Assembly: GCF_003989665.1 (NCBI RefSeq)
Contig: NZ_RZIJ01000016.1
Location: 122,145-186,144, forward strand
From: Azospirillum doebereinerae
GTDB lineage: Bacteria > Pseudomonadota > Alphaproteobacteria > Azospirillales > Azospirillaceae
DNA length: 64,000 nucleotides
Reading direction: 5' to 3'
Below, piece by piece: positions 25,933 to 34,380 of the stretch. A program made the position numbers and the translations under genes. Position 1 is the stretch's first letter; every line of letters begins with the position of its first letter. The notes beneath the pieces were generated by a model that searched no databases, was not told where the DNA came from, and was given only the letters and a program-made list of their open reading frames with translations.

Positions 25933-26394
25933 TCGAGTAACGCCTTTCGAATCGAGGGCGAGAATTAGCCTGTGAAAGCCAAGCCGTTCTTGCCACGTTT
26001 CTCGGCTTCTTTTGGCAGCGCCCTATTTAAAACCCATGCCCGAACGCTGTTGGATGTCGGTAGTTCCGGTGAGGGACTGGCCAGCGGCGATCAGTGCCTA
26101 TTGAGAGGGATGCGCCATCCTGCCAGTTACCTCGATCGGACCAATGATGGAGGCGCCCAGGACGGGGATGAGAGACAGCGGCTCCTCCGAAGCCGGTGCG
26201 GCAGAAAGCCCTCTCCAGATCAGGTGCCTTGCCCCAATCTCCCTCACTGTCGCACGATGATGTCCGAGGCGCCTGTCACCTCTTGGGCGGTGGGCCAGCT
26301 GCCGCCTCTTGACGCAGACGATGACCGGCACCGACCACTTTGGCGATCCGGAAGAGCGCTCCCAGCCGAACCGCCCCAGCCAAAGGAAACCGCA
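25933..26394. other. Intergenic region with no supported gene
   Basis: This 460-base stretch holds the promoter side of the membrane-protein gene (minus strand) and the upstream region of the small plus-strand gene at 26395. A longer in-frame extension of the small gene is open through most of it but has poor codon bias and no ribosome site. I see no RNA gene or repeat. Confidence 0.45.
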
Positions 26395-26577
26395 ATGAAC
26401 AGGAACTGGCACGAAGCCCACCCCATGCCCCCGAAGGCGACCCGCCAGCAGCGGGTCGAATGGCATCTGGAGCATGTCCAGGCCTGCGGGTGCCGCCCAC
26501 CTCCGGCCTCGCTGATCGCCGAGATCCGGGACTTGGAAAAGCAGCGCCTGCTGCCGGCCGAAGAAGGCGCCGCCTGA
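26395..26577 (+). CDS. Small conserved-type hypothetical protein (60 residues, CGC motif)
   Basis: The protein MNRNWHEAHPMPPKATRQQR... is short, basic and contains the pattern RVEWHLEHVQACGCRPPP followed by a helical end. Small proteins of this kind, with a QR.xWHxxHxxxCGCRP pattern, are frequent in alphaproteobacteria, though I know of no function. The ribosome site AAAGGAAA sits about six bases upstream of the ATG, which selects this start over the long open extension. The Cys-Gly-Cys could bind metal; that is inference. Confidence 0.65.
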   Translation: MNRNWHEAHPMPPKATRQQRVEWHLEHVQACGCRPPPASLIAEIRDLEKQRLLPAEEGAA

Positions 26578-26619
26578 CAACTGGACGGCGCCTACCGGAT
26601 CATGGCTGGTGCGGCAACG

Positions 26620-29262
26620 TTACGTAATGGCGGACACGAAGTTGGTGGGCCGATTTGCGGCATCGGTTCCGAAGCCGCTCCAATCGACAGCCATGTCGAC
26701 CAGCTGACCGGAGGCGAGGTCGTAACGCAGGAATTGCTGCCCGGCCGCCGTGGTCGCGGAGAAGTACAGGGCGGTGTCGGTGCTCATCAGGTTCGTCGGG
26801 TTGCTCGATGCGCTGCCCGGCATCAGATCGGCAACCAGCGTCGGGGTGGCACCGGGATGATCGGTGTCCAGACGGTACAACTCCCGCCCGTTCTCCGGCG
26901 TGCTGGCGGTGAAGAACAGGTCGCCACCGGCCTCCGTCAGATTCTGCGGCGCGCTGTCATTCGTTATAGTTTCCGTGTAATAGCCCCTGGGTTGGGAGGA
27001 TTGCATGCCGTACCAAGGCCGTTCCTGCTGGCTCCATCCCTCGTAAAGATCATCCACCAGGTTGGCTCCGCCCAATGAATTGCCGGCGGCGACCTGGAGC
27101 AGCTCCCTGCCAGCCCATTGGGTTGCCGCCGAGAAATACACGCCGCCGTTCGCTTCGGTGAAGGATGCAGGACTGCTCCTGTTGGCGGCGGTCGCCAAGC
27201 TCGAGTAGTACTGCGCTTGGAACGTTCCCGGAAACAGATCGGTTCTGACGGGCTCGGCCCCTGGCGTGCCGAGGTCGAGACGGCACAGTTCGAACTCGAA
27301 CCCCATCTCTGTCACGGGACCGGCGGAGAAGAAGAGAGTGTTGTCGCTGACGAGGAAGGAACTCTCGCTCCAATAGCCGTTCATCGGGGGCAGGTAGTAG
27401 CCCTGGCTCGCCCCCCAAGCGCTGACGTCGGCGACCAAGGCGGGAGCGGTCTCCGGCTGGGTGGGATCGTAGCTGTACAGCCGCGATCCATCGAAGCTGT
27501 ACAGCTTGCCGTCCGAGGAGACGGACAAGCGCCCCGGCATGGCCAGCGCGCGTCCCGTGTCGGAGGGGTTGTCCAGGTCGAAGGCACGGATCGTCTGATT
27601 GGACGTCGTGGCGAACAGCGTGCTGCCCATCACCGTCATCTGCCCGAAGCCGCCGCTGCCCGCCTGGGCGTTAAGCACCGACATGGCCTCCGGCTTGCCC
27701 CCCGGCTGGTCCAGCGAGACACGATAGATGGCGCCGCCCGCCGTGAAATAGGCGTTGGCGTCATCGCGCTGCCGGTTGACCGTCAGCGCCACCGATTCGG
27801 TGCTCGACAGGCCGCCCGCATCGGTCACCTGGAACGTGAAGCGGTCCGCGCCGAAGTAATCCTTGCCCGGCGTGTAGGTGAAGCTGCCGTCCCGGTTGAT
27901 CGTCACCGCGCCGTGCTGCGGGGCGCCGCCCTCCACAAGGCTGTAGCTCAGCCCATTGCTTCCGGATTCCGGATCGGTGGCCGACAACTGGCCCGACAGG
28001 CTGCGATCCTCGTCCGTGGTCAGGGCCTGCCCGTGGGCGACCGGAGGCTGGTTGGTCGACCCGGCCAACTGGAAATTGGCGGCGGTCAGCGACGCCTTGG
28101 AAACGCCCATCAGGCGCACCCCGGTGTTGCTGCTGAGGTTCAGCACCGTGCCGCCGCTGTCCTCGGTCGCCGAGGCGAGCAGCGCGGCGGCGCTGGTCAG
28201 TCCCCAGCTCCGCAGGTCGAGAACGTCACCCCCGCTTCCCGCCTGGAAATCGCCGATGGCGTCCCAGCCGTCGCCGGCGTTGATGACGAAGCGGTCGGAC
28301 CCGGCACCGCCCTCCATATAGTCGTTGCCGGCCCCGCCGACGATCGTGTCGTTGCCAGCTGTCCCGTACAGCTCGTCGCGCGCGGCGGTACCGGTCAGCG
28401 CCTGCCCCGGCGTGTTGCCGCCCGCCGCGTCATCGTTGACGATCAGCCCGTTGGCGCTGCCGACGGCGATGGTCCAGCCGGTGCTAGGTGCGGACAGGGT
28501 GACGGTGAAGCCCTCGTCCGTCTCGACGCCCGTGTCGGCGCGCACCGGAACGGCAATGGTCGCCGTGCTCTGTCCGGCCGCGAAGGTCACCACCCCCGAG
28601 GGCAGCGCGTCGCCGACGAAATCGGCCGCCCCGGCGGCCGACGCGCCGGCCCCCGCCGTGGACCAGTTCACCGACGCGGCGGCCGAAACGTCGCCGCTGC
28701 GCGTCACCGTGAACAAGAAATTGGTCGTCCCGCCGCCGCTGCCTTCCGCCACGCTGACCGTCGCCGGACCGAGGCTCAGCGTGCCGCCAGGCGGGGGCGT
28801 GTCCGGGTTTTCGCCGGGCATGCCGCTACCCGCCGCCAAGGTGACGTTGTCGGCGGTCAGCGCCGACCGCGCGACGCCGGCCAGACGGACGCTGGCGGTC
28901 GGGCTGAAGGTCAGGATGGTGTCGTTGCCGTCGCTGGTCGCCAAGGCCAGCAGCGTGCCGAAGTCGGTGATGCCCGTCCAGGCTGTCAGGTCGAGCACGT
29001 CGCCACCGGCCCCGGCCTGGAAGTCGCCGATGTAGTCCCAGCCGTCGCCCGGCAGCAGCACGAAGGTGTCCCGCCCGGCGCCGCCCTCCAGATAATCGTT
29101 GCCCCCGCCGCCGGTGATGGTGTCATTCCCATCGCCGCCGAAGATCTGGTCGCGCGCGTTGTTGCCGGTCAACCGGTCGTTGCCGGCGCCTCCGCCGATC
29201 GTGTTCTCCTCCGCTCCACCAGTCAGCGTATCGGCCCCGACACCACCCCAGAGAATTGCCAT
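26620..29262 (-). CDS. Large secreted-type RTX protein with Calx-beta, cadherin-like and C-terminal ELYR-type repeats
   Basis: The 880-residue protein opens at once with RTX calcium-binding nonapeptides (GGAGNDRLTG, GGDGNDTITG, GGGGNDYLEG) and the trailer GRDTFVLLPGDGWDYIGDFQ. A Calx-beta domain follows (about 165-275, VSVAEGSGGGTTNFLFTV and VETDEGFTVTL). A second RTX block is at about 285-335, then a tandem-95/cadherin-like domain (PPVAHGQALTTDEDRSLSG, NRDGSFTYTPGKDYFGADRF). The last 380 residues are beta-propeller-like repeats with GRELYRLDTD and DLFFTAST. It has no Sec signal, as usual for type I secretion substrates, but the RTX blocks are N-terminal rather than near the C-terminus. No type I exporter genes are nearby. 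The ATG lies directly behind AAAGGA with almost no spacing, so the true start is uncertain. Confidence 0.85.
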   Translation of the reverse strand: MAILWGGVGADTLTGGAEENTIGGGAGNDRLTGNNARDQIFGGDGNDTITGGGGNDYLEGGAGRDTFVLLPGDGWDYIGDFQAGAGGDVLDLTAWTGITDFGTLLALATSDGNDTILTFSPTASVRLAGVARSALTADNVTLAAGSGMPGENPDTPPPGGTLSLGPATVSVAEGSGGGTTNFLFTVTRSGDVSAAASVNWSTAGAGASAAGAADFVGDALPSGVVTFAAGQSTATIAVPVRADTGVETDEGFTVTLSAPSTGWTIAVGSANGLIVNDDAAGGNTPGQALTGTAARDELYGTAGNDTIVGGAGNDYMEGGAGSDRFVINAGDGWDAIGDFQAGSGGDVLDLRSWGLTSAAALLASATEDSGGTVLNLSSNTGVRLMGVSKASLTAANFQLAGSTNQPPVAHGQALTTDEDRSLSGQLSATDPESGSNGLSYSLVEGGAPQHGAVTINRDGSFTYTPGKDYFGADRFTFQVTDAGGLSSTESVALTVNRQRDDANAYFTAGGAIYRVSLDQPGGKPEAMSVLNAQAGSGGFGQMTVMGSTLFATTSNQTIRAFDLDNPSDTGRALAMPGRLSVSSDGKLYSFDGSRLYSYDPTQPETAPALVADVSAWGASQGYYLPPMNGYWSESSFLVSDNTLFFSAGPVTEMGFEFELCRLDLGTPGAEPVRTDLFPGTFQAQYYSSLATAANRSSPASFTEANGGVYFSAATQWAGRELLQVAAGNSLGGANLVDDLYEGWSQQERPWYGMQSSQPRGYYTETITNDSAPQNLTEAGGDLFFTASTPENGRELYRLDTDHPGATPTLVADLMPGSASSNPTNLMSTDTALYFSATTAAGQQFLRYDLASGQLVDMAVDWSGFGTDAANRPTNFVSAIT

Positions 29263-29399
29263 TCCTTTGGCTCCATCAGCAGTATGTTTTTGACCAATGG
29301 TTGCAAGTCTCCTTTCGATGCCCGGTTTTCACAACGCCGCGACTGGCTATCGGCCATTTTGGTTAAAATGCTTCTTTTGAATTTCGGCGCTCTCGGGAA

Positions 29400-30137
29400 C
29401 AATTCTGCCTCGGCGGGAAGGATGTTTCCGATGGGCTCGAGGCGGCGCCGGTTGTTGAACCCGTCGACCCATTCCAGGGTGGCGAACTCGACGGCCTCCA
29501 GGGTGCGCCACGGCCTGCGGCGCCGGATCCCCTCGGTCTCGTTGAGGCCATTGATGGTCTCGGCCAAGGCGTTGTTGCTGCGCTGCCCCTTCGGGTTCAT
29601 GGGAATCGCCGACGCTGCCGACGGAGGGCTCGACACCGGCGTCGGTCAGACACTCGGTGTACCGAATGGCAACGGATCGCGACCCGCGCTCGCTATGGTG
29701 AATGAGGCCGCTGCCCTTGGGCTGGCCGGCGATCGTGGAGCGCCTGCCCCAGGGCATCCAGGACGAAGCCGGCGTGCTCCGCCTGGGCGAAAGACGCCGA
29801 TGTTTTGCGCAGGATCTCGTTCGCCTGGCGCAGTTCGCGGTTCTTCCGCTCCAGCGCCTTGCTCCGGCTCCCGCTCCCGCTCGTCCGTTGTTGCAGCGGA
29901 GCGCTTTCCTTGGTCACGCGCGGCCTGCCGGAGCCAGCCCCGCAGCGTCTCCGCCATTGCAACCGATCTTCGCCACCGCCACGATCGAGCCGATCGCCGC
30001 CCACGGCGAAGCGTGCTCGAACACCATCCGAACCGCTCGCTCGCGCATTTCAGGGCCGTAGTTGCGTGATGCCGCTTTCATCAGGATGACCCCATCCTTT
30101 CAAGAAACGGGGCATCCGACAAACCCGGGACGGTTCA
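29400..30137 (-). pseudogene. Decayed IS3-family insertion sequence (orfA and orfB fragments with one terminal inverted repeat)
   Basis: On the minus strand the outer end TCCGACAAACCCGGGACGGT (30115-30137 including the last TCA) is a terminal repeat. It matches the IS end at 63911 in 21 of 23 positions. OrfA would begin at 30081 (ATGAAAGCGGCATCACGCAA), but its reading shifts frame at least twice: ETLRGWLRQAARDQGKR and ALERKNRELRQANEILRK lie in different frames. OrfB is reduced to AGFVLDALGQALHDRRP, then GLIHHSERGSRSVAIRYTE and NALAETINGLNETEG in different frames, ending at PAEAE. The first catalytic region of the transposase is deleted. It is dead. Confidence 0.85.
30115..30137 (-). repeat. 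Terminal inverted repeat of the decayed IS3-family element
   Basis: Read on the minus strand it is TGAACCGTCCCGGGTTTGTC followed by GGA. The intact-looking end at 63911-63933 has the same sequence except at two positions. It lies 34 bases outside the orfA start, as expected for the left end of an IS3 element. Confidence 0.75.
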
Positions 30138-30308
30138 CAGCGCGTCCTTCTCGGCATCACTCAGGCGGTGGCGCGGCGGGGTCTCCATCCCGACGTTGCA
30201 TCATATCCAGCCTGAGGGCGCAGCCTTTTTCGCCAGCCCCATGAGCAATTGCCAGATGGTTGCCTTGTTAAGCAATTGTCCACTTCCTTCAGGCACAAAT
30301 AGTAAACC

Positions 30309-30833
30309 ATGACCATCTGCCATGACATCGATCCAGCTCATTCGTTGAGCACTGCTGATGAACCCATCGCTGACGAGCCAGCTCGGCTTGCGGCGCTGCA
30401 TCGTTCCGGCATTCTCGACACGTCGTCCGACCCGGCTTTCGAGAATATCGTGTCCTGGGCTTGCGATCATTTTCGTGTACCGATTGCGCTGGTCTCCCTG
30501 CTGGACGCGGATCGGCAGTGGTTCAAGGCAAAACGGGGGCTGGACATCCACCAGACCCCGCGCGATGTGGCTTTCTGCCATTTCACCATTCAGCAAAGCC
30601 TTCCCTTGGTGGTGGAAGATGCCTTGTTTGATACCCGGTTCGAGAAGAACCCGCTGGTCCTCGGTTCTCCCTTCATCCGTTTTTACGCGGGTGCCCCCAT
30701 CATCAACCGTGACCGCCTCGCACTTGGATCGGTTTGCTTGATCGATATGGTTCCACGACCATTCAGCATGGTGGATCGCATGGTCCTGGCTCAGCTGACC
30801 CTTTCCGCTCTGACCGCTATCGAAACCCGGTAG
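30309..30833 (+). CDS. Single GAF-domain sensor protein
   Basis: The 174-residue protein is one GAF domain of the type found at the N-terminus of many histidine kinases and diguanylate cyclases. It has ARLAALHRSGILDTSSDPAF, then VPIALVSLLDADRQWFKAKR, DVAFCHFTIQQSLPLVVEDA and FYAGAPIINRDRLALGSVC. No output domain follows. The chain ends about where a helical linker would start, so it either works as a separate regulatory domain or is a truncated signalling protein. No convincing ribosome site precedes the ATG. It converges on the DUF892 gene with a shared terminator between them. Confidence 0.82.
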   Translation: MTICHDIDPAHSLSTADEPIADEPARLAALHRSGILDTSSDPAFENIVSWACDHFRVPIALVSLLDADRQWFKAKRGLDIHQTPRDVAFCHFTIQQSLPLVVEDALFDTRFEKNPLVLGSPFIRFYAGAPIINRDRLALGSVCLIDMVPRPFSMVDRMVLAQLTLSALTAIETR

Positions 30834-30879
30834 CTACAGCTTTCCTCGGTTTTGAGGCAGGAGTGAAGGCGTTGTCGCG

Positions 30880-30909
30880 AACTGGGGCGGCCAAGGCCGC
30901 CCCAGTTTT
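30880..30909. terminator. Bidirectional intrinsic terminator between the GAF and DUF892 genes
   Basis: A perfect 13-base stem AACTGGGGCGGCC pairs with GGCCGCCCCAGTT across a two-base AA loop. TTTT follows on the plus strand and A/T bases on the other side. It sits between two convergent genes and can serve both. Confidence 0.85.
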
Positions 30910-30952
30910 GCATGAATGGAAAGCCTTCTGGGCAACGGCGGCAGCATTGACC

Positions 30953-31456
30953 TTACGCGGCGGCGCGGTTCACCTTGGACTCGGCGAGCGCGGTCAGCTT
31001 AAGGTCGGTCGCCTTCTCCTCGTCGAGATTTTTTTGAAGTACGGCCGCGCAATCGTTCCGTCCCAGTTGCTTGGCCCAGGCGACCAGGGAGCCATAGCGG
31101 GTAATCTCGTAATGCTCCACGGCCTGGGCCGCCGCGATCAGAGCTGCGTCGAGTACCTGCTTGTCCGCGACCTCGCCGGCAACCTCGTCGGCCTCCTTCA
31201 AGATGCCGTCGATGGCTGGGCAGGTGACGGCTTCGGGTGAGACACCATGCATCGAGAATACCTGCTTCAGCCGCTCGATCTGCCCCTCGGTTTCGCGCAG
31301 GTGCGTTTCGAATCCCTGTTTCAATCCCGGATCGGTTGCCTTCTCGATCATCTTGGGCAGCCCCTTGAGGATTCGGTTCTCGGCGTAATAGATGTCCTTC
31401 AGTTGGTGAACGAAAAGGTCGTTCATCGTTTGGATGTCCTTGGTGAAAAGACCCAT
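30953..31456 (-). CDS. Ferritin-like DUF892 protein (YciE/YciF family)
   Basis: The 167-residue all-helical protein begins MGLFTKDIQTMNDLFVHQLK. It has the repeated family helices: DIYYAENRILKGLPKMIEKA, FETHLRETEGQIERLKQVF, and later ALIAAAQAVEHYEITRYGSL and LGRNDCAAVLQKNLDEEKA. Glu and His residues in the paired helices are the expected di-metal ligands of the ferritin-like fold. YciE/YciF proteins are stress-induced. The start is set by GGAGG about eight bases upstream of the ATG; longer in-frame starts lack this. It has its own promoter region upstream. Confidence 0.88.
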   Translation of the reverse strand: MGLFTKDIQTMNDLFVHQLKDIYYAENRILKGLPKMIEKATDPGLKQGFETHLRETEGQIERLKQVFSMHGVSPEAVTCPAIDGILKEADEVAGEVADKQVLDAALIAAAQAVEHYEITRYGSLVAWAKQLGRNDCAAVLQKNLDEEKATDLKLTALAESKVNRAAA

Positions 31457-31886
31457 GGCGAGGTCCTCCGTGAATTCGGTTGAGTTCGGCGACGGCGTCG
31501 CGGCGGATGCTCGTTCAATAAGAGGCCTCTCCCGTAGTTCCCGCGACGGAAGGAGGTTGATCGGATGGCATAGGCTGCGGCAGAGCCGGTTGAACATTCA
31601 GGGCTTGCGGGGGCGGTCGCCAGCCCACGCGTTTCGGGGTATCGCCACGCAGTCATGAAGCGCGGTCATGGCCGCATGCCGATTGTGCCGTCTACTCGGC
31701 GAGGCTGAAATGGCTTATCTCCCGCCCCTCCCGGCGGGTTGAGCGAACTGGGGACCGATCCCGCCACCCGACACCGGCGGCGACGCGGGCGGAACCTTGG
31801 CCTCGCTCGACCATTTCCTCTCACACTCTGCCTCCGCCAGGCGGAGTGCCAGGCTAAGCCGTGTCATGCGGCAGGAGACTCCCCCC
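31457..31886. other. Intergenic region upstream of the DUF892 gene and small membrane peptide
   Basis: This 430-base interval is non-coding as far as I can support. It contains copy A of a two-block direct repeat (31675-31722) whose second copy lies before the aldo/keto reductase gene. The rest shows no gene, RNA or terminator. Confidence 0.45.
31675..31722 (+). repeat. Copy A of a two-block promoter-like direct repeat
   Basis: Block one, CATGCCGATTGTGCCGTCTA then CTCGGC, matches 23 of 26 bases with copy B at 32106. Block two, TGGCTTATCTCC, matches 11 of 12 and starts 36 bases after the start of block one in both copies. The spacer is not conserved, which argues for two protein-contact blocks rather than a simple duplication. 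Confidence 0.6.
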
Positions 31887-32039
31887 ATGGTCTGCATCGG
31901 TATCGGTATCGTCATCGTTTCCTTCTACGCGCTTCTGCTGGTGGGAAGCGGATACGGCTTCGGGATCCCGTTCCGCTACGAAACAAGACAGAGCGCGGTG
32001 CCGGAGCGTCGTCCGTCCGGAGAGGAGCGCATGGGATGA
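31887..32039 (+). CDS. Possible 50-residue single-pass membrane peptide
   Basis: The frame encodes MVCIGIGIVIVSFYALLLVG, a clear membrane segment, followed by a short polar tail with many Arg and Glu. GGAG lies nine bases before the ATG. An in-frame ATG at 31866 would add seven residues. The size and composition resemble small stress-related membrane proteins, and its neighbours are a DUF892 protein and an aldo/keto reductase. I recognise no family, and the gene call depends on the ribosome site and the hydrophobic stretch only. Confidence 0.4.
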   Translation: MVCIGIGIVIVSFYALLLVGSGYGFGIPFRYETRQSAVPERRPSGEERMG

Positions 32040-32105
32040 CCCATCCAACCCGCCGCGCCGGGGATGGGCAGGGCGCGGTGCATTCATGAAATGCCGATAT
32101 AGCCT

Positions 32106-32153
32106 CATGCCGATCATGCCGTCTAATCGGCCGGCTCCCCGTGGCCTATCTCC
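32106..32153 (+). repeat. Copy B of the two-block promoter-like direct repeat
   Basis: This is CATGCCGATCATGCCGTCTA then ATCGGC, a ten-base unconserved spacer, and TGGCCTATCTCC. It ends 51 bases before the aldo/keto reductase ATG, a position compatible with a promoter or activator site. Copy A is 431 bases upstream. Confidence 0.6.
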
Positions 32154-32204
32154 TGCTCACCGCAACGGTTGGGCGCCCACGCAAGGTGGGTTGGAGGAAG
32201 AACC

Positions 32205-33200
32205 ATGCAGACGCGTGTCCTTGGGAAAAGCGGCCTGGAGGTTTCGGCCATCGGCTTGGGCTGCATGGGCCTGAATTTCGGCTACGCCAGTTCGGTGAGC
32301 AAGGAGGACGGCATCGCGCTGATCCGGCAGGCGGTGGAGCGTGGCGTCACCTTCTTCGACACGGCCGAGGTCTATGGCCCCTTCACCAACGAGGAGATGG
32401 TCGGCGCGGCGCTGAAGCCGGTGCGCGACCACGTGGTGATCGCCACCAAGTTCGGCTTCGCCATCGATCCCGAGACGAAGGCGCAGAGCGGCATGGACAG
32501 CCGGCCGGAAAACATCCGCAAGGTGGCGGAGGCCTCGCTGAAGCGGCTGGGCGTCGAGGTTATCGACCTCTTCTACCAGCATCGCGTCGATCCCAACGTA
32601 CCGATCGAGGACGTGGCCGGCGCGGTCAAGGACCTGATCCGGGAGGGCAAGGTCAAGCATTTCGGCCTGTCGGAGCCCGGCGCCCAGACCGTCCGCCGCG
32701 CGCACGCGGTGCAGCCGGTCACCGCCTTGCAGAACGAGTATTCGCTATGGACGCGCGGCCCCGAGACCAACGGCATCCTTGAGGCGTGCGAGGAACTGGG
32801 GATCGGGCTGGTCGCCTACAGCCCGCTCGGCAAGGGTTTCCTGACCGGGGCGATGACCAAGGACACCAAGCTCGGCGAGGGCGATTTCCGCAGGATCCTG
32901 CCGCGCTTCACGCCCGAGGCGATGGAGAGGAACCAAGCGCTGGTCGATCTTCTGACCCGCATCGCGACCGAAAAGAACGCCACCCCCGCCCAGGTCGCGC
33001 TCGCCTGGCTGCTGGCGCAGAAGCCGTGGATCGTGCCGATCCCTGGCACCACCAAGCTGCACCGGCTGGAGGAGAACCTCGCGGCGGCGCAGGTCGCGCT
33101 GACCGCCGACGATCTTGCCGGGATCCAGAGCGCGGCGGCCGCAATTCCGGTCGAGGGACAGCGCTATCCCGAACGACTGATGGCCACCATCGGCCTCTGA
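32205..33200 (+). CDS. Aldo/keto reductase
   Basis: The 331-residue TIM-barrel oxidoreductase starts MQTRVLGKSGLEVSAIGLGC. The catalytic tetrad is visible: Asp and Tyr in FFDTAEVYGPF, Lys in VIATKFGF and His in LFYQHRVDP. The NADPH-binding end has PWIVPIPGTTKLHRLEENL. It belongs to the YhdN/Tas-like group (AKR11/13-like) that reduces small aldehydes and ketones. GGAGG lies seven to eleven bases before the ATG and fixes the start. The substrate is unknown. Confidence 0.93.
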   Translation: MQTRVLGKSGLEVSAIGLGCMGLNFGYASSVSKEDGIALIRQAVERGVTFFDTAEVYGPFTNEEMVGAALKPVRDHVVIATKFGFAIDPETKAQSGMDSRPENIRKVAEASLKRLGVEVIDLFYQHRVDPNVPIEDVAGAVKDLIREGKVKHFGLSEPGAQTVRRAHAVQPVTALQNEYSLWTRGPETNGILEACEELGIGLVAYSPLGKGFLTGAMTKDTKLGEGDFRRILPRFTPEAMERNQALVDLLTRIATEKNATPAQVALAWLLAQKPWIVPIPGTTKLHRLEENLAAAQVALTADDLAGIQSAAAAIPVEGQRYPERLMATIGL

Positions 33201-33741
33201 CGCCGCCGTTTCCGGCAGCACCGCCTTCGGTATCGGCGTTGAGCCCGAGCCCGCGCTTCATCCCGCGCGGGCTCCGTCCTTTCCGGAAGGAAGCCATCAA
33301 CGTCTCCTCGGTCGGTCAGCCGGACCAGGTCGCTGTGAACGGGATCCTGGTTCGCCCGACCTCGCAGGAGCTGTGACGGTCATGGGCAACGAGAGCGCCG
33401 GCCGAGGTTCCGAGCGGACTCCGGCGGCTTATCCGGATCGGCACAGAGAGCGAGCCGCGACGACCGCATGAATTCAGTCGCTTTGTTGAGAGCGAATCGC
33501 AAGGAGTCTGTTCCAGCGAATGCCAAAACCTTGTGTAACGTTTGGAGCATCCTCCTGTTTCATGTCCTGAATTAATAGGCTCTATCGCCAACGGGCCCCT
33601 AATCATGGCAACGCGCCGGCCCATGTCTGGAGAACGCGCCGGCCTGACGGCTCCTTTCCCCTCTTACCGGGGCAGGTGCGCTCCAGGGCGTACGGCATCG
33701 GCCCGGCCATTGTCTTTGCGGAAGAAGGAGGGATGCACGCG
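33201..33741. other. Intergenic region with one terminator, no supported gene
   Basis: This 540-base interval separates the aldo/keto reductase from the second PaoABC operon. It contains the hairpin described at 33247. From about 33480 to 33600 the GC content drops, which probably marks the promoter zone of the downstream operon. Short frames are open on both strands, but none has a ribosome site or recognisable domain. Confidence 0.45.
33247..33283 (+). terminator. Probable intrinsic terminator after the aldo/keto reductase
   Basis: GAGCCCGCGC and GCGCGGGCTC form a perfect ten-base stem with an eight-base loop (33247-33274). The following run CGTCCTTTCC has only a weak T tract, so termination may be partial. 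Confidence 0.6.
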
Positions 33742-34380
33742 ATGCAGAATCCCGGCGACCTCGAACTGACCCGGCGAGGGGTGTTGATGGGCAGCGCCGC
33801 TGCGGTGGCGTTGACGACGGGCCCTTTCACGGAACCCGCCCATGCGGCGGCGAAGCGGCAGGAGCCGATCCTGTCGACGGTGTCGTTTACGGTGAACGGC
33901 AAACCGCGCCGCCTCGAACTTGACACCCGGACCACCCTGCTCGACGCGCTGCGCGACCATCTGCACGTCACCGGTCCCAAGAAGGGCTGCGACCATGGGC
34001 AATGCGGCGCCTGCACGGTTCTGGTGGCCGGCCGGCGGATCAACGCCTGCCTGACGCTGGCGGTGATGCACGAGGGCGACAGCGTCACCACCATCGAGGG
34101 GCTGGGGCTGCCGGACGGCCTGCATCCGATGCAGGCCGCCTTCGTGAAGCACGACGGCTACCAGTGCGGCTACTGCACGCCCGGACAGATCTGCTCCGCC
34201 GTGGCGGTGCTCGACGAGATCAAGGCCGGCATCCCGAGCCACGCGAGCACCGACCTGACCACGCCGCCGCAGGCGACGGCCGCCGAACTGCGCGAACGCA
34301 TGAGCGGCAACATCTGCCGTTGCGGCGCCTATTCCAACATCGTCGACGCGATCACCGAGGTCGCCGGGAGGCAAGCATGA
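33742..34380 (+). CDS. paoA: [2Fe-2S] subunit of a second PaoABC-type oxidoreductase, with Tat signal
   Basis: The 212-residue protein starts with a twin-arginine signal (LTRRGVLMGSAAAVALTTG, cleavage near AHAAA) followed by the ferredoxin fold. The two clusters use KGCDHGQCGACTVL with NACLTLAV, and YQCGYCTPGQ with GNICRCGAYSNI. The Tat signal matches E. coli PaoA and predicts a periplasmic complex, unlike the first copy at 3.5-4.0 kb. AAGGAGG precedes the ATG at 33742 by about ten bases; the ATG at 33733 would be only one base from it. It also carries a short extra loop (IPSHASTDLTTPPQA) that is missing in copy one. Confidence 0.9.
   Translation: MQNPGDLELTRRGVLMGSAAAVALTTGPFTEPAHAAAKRQEPILSTVSFTVNGKPRRLELDTRTTLLDALRDHLHVTGPKKGCDHGQCGACTVLVAGRRINACLTLAVMHEGDSVTTIEGLGLPDGLHPMQAAFVKHDGYQCGYCTPGQICSAVAVLDEIKAGIPSHASTDLTTPPQATAAELRERMSGNICRCGAYSNIVDAITEVAGRQA

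Noticed and set aside
25972..26394. Longer version of the small protein gene at 26395
   Set aside because: The extension has poor codon bias and no ribosome site, while AAAGGAAA sits correctly before ATG 26395.
33316..33624. Possible gene or transposase fragment upstream of the second PaoABC operon
   Set aside because: The translation has no similarity I can name, no ribosome site and atypical composition.
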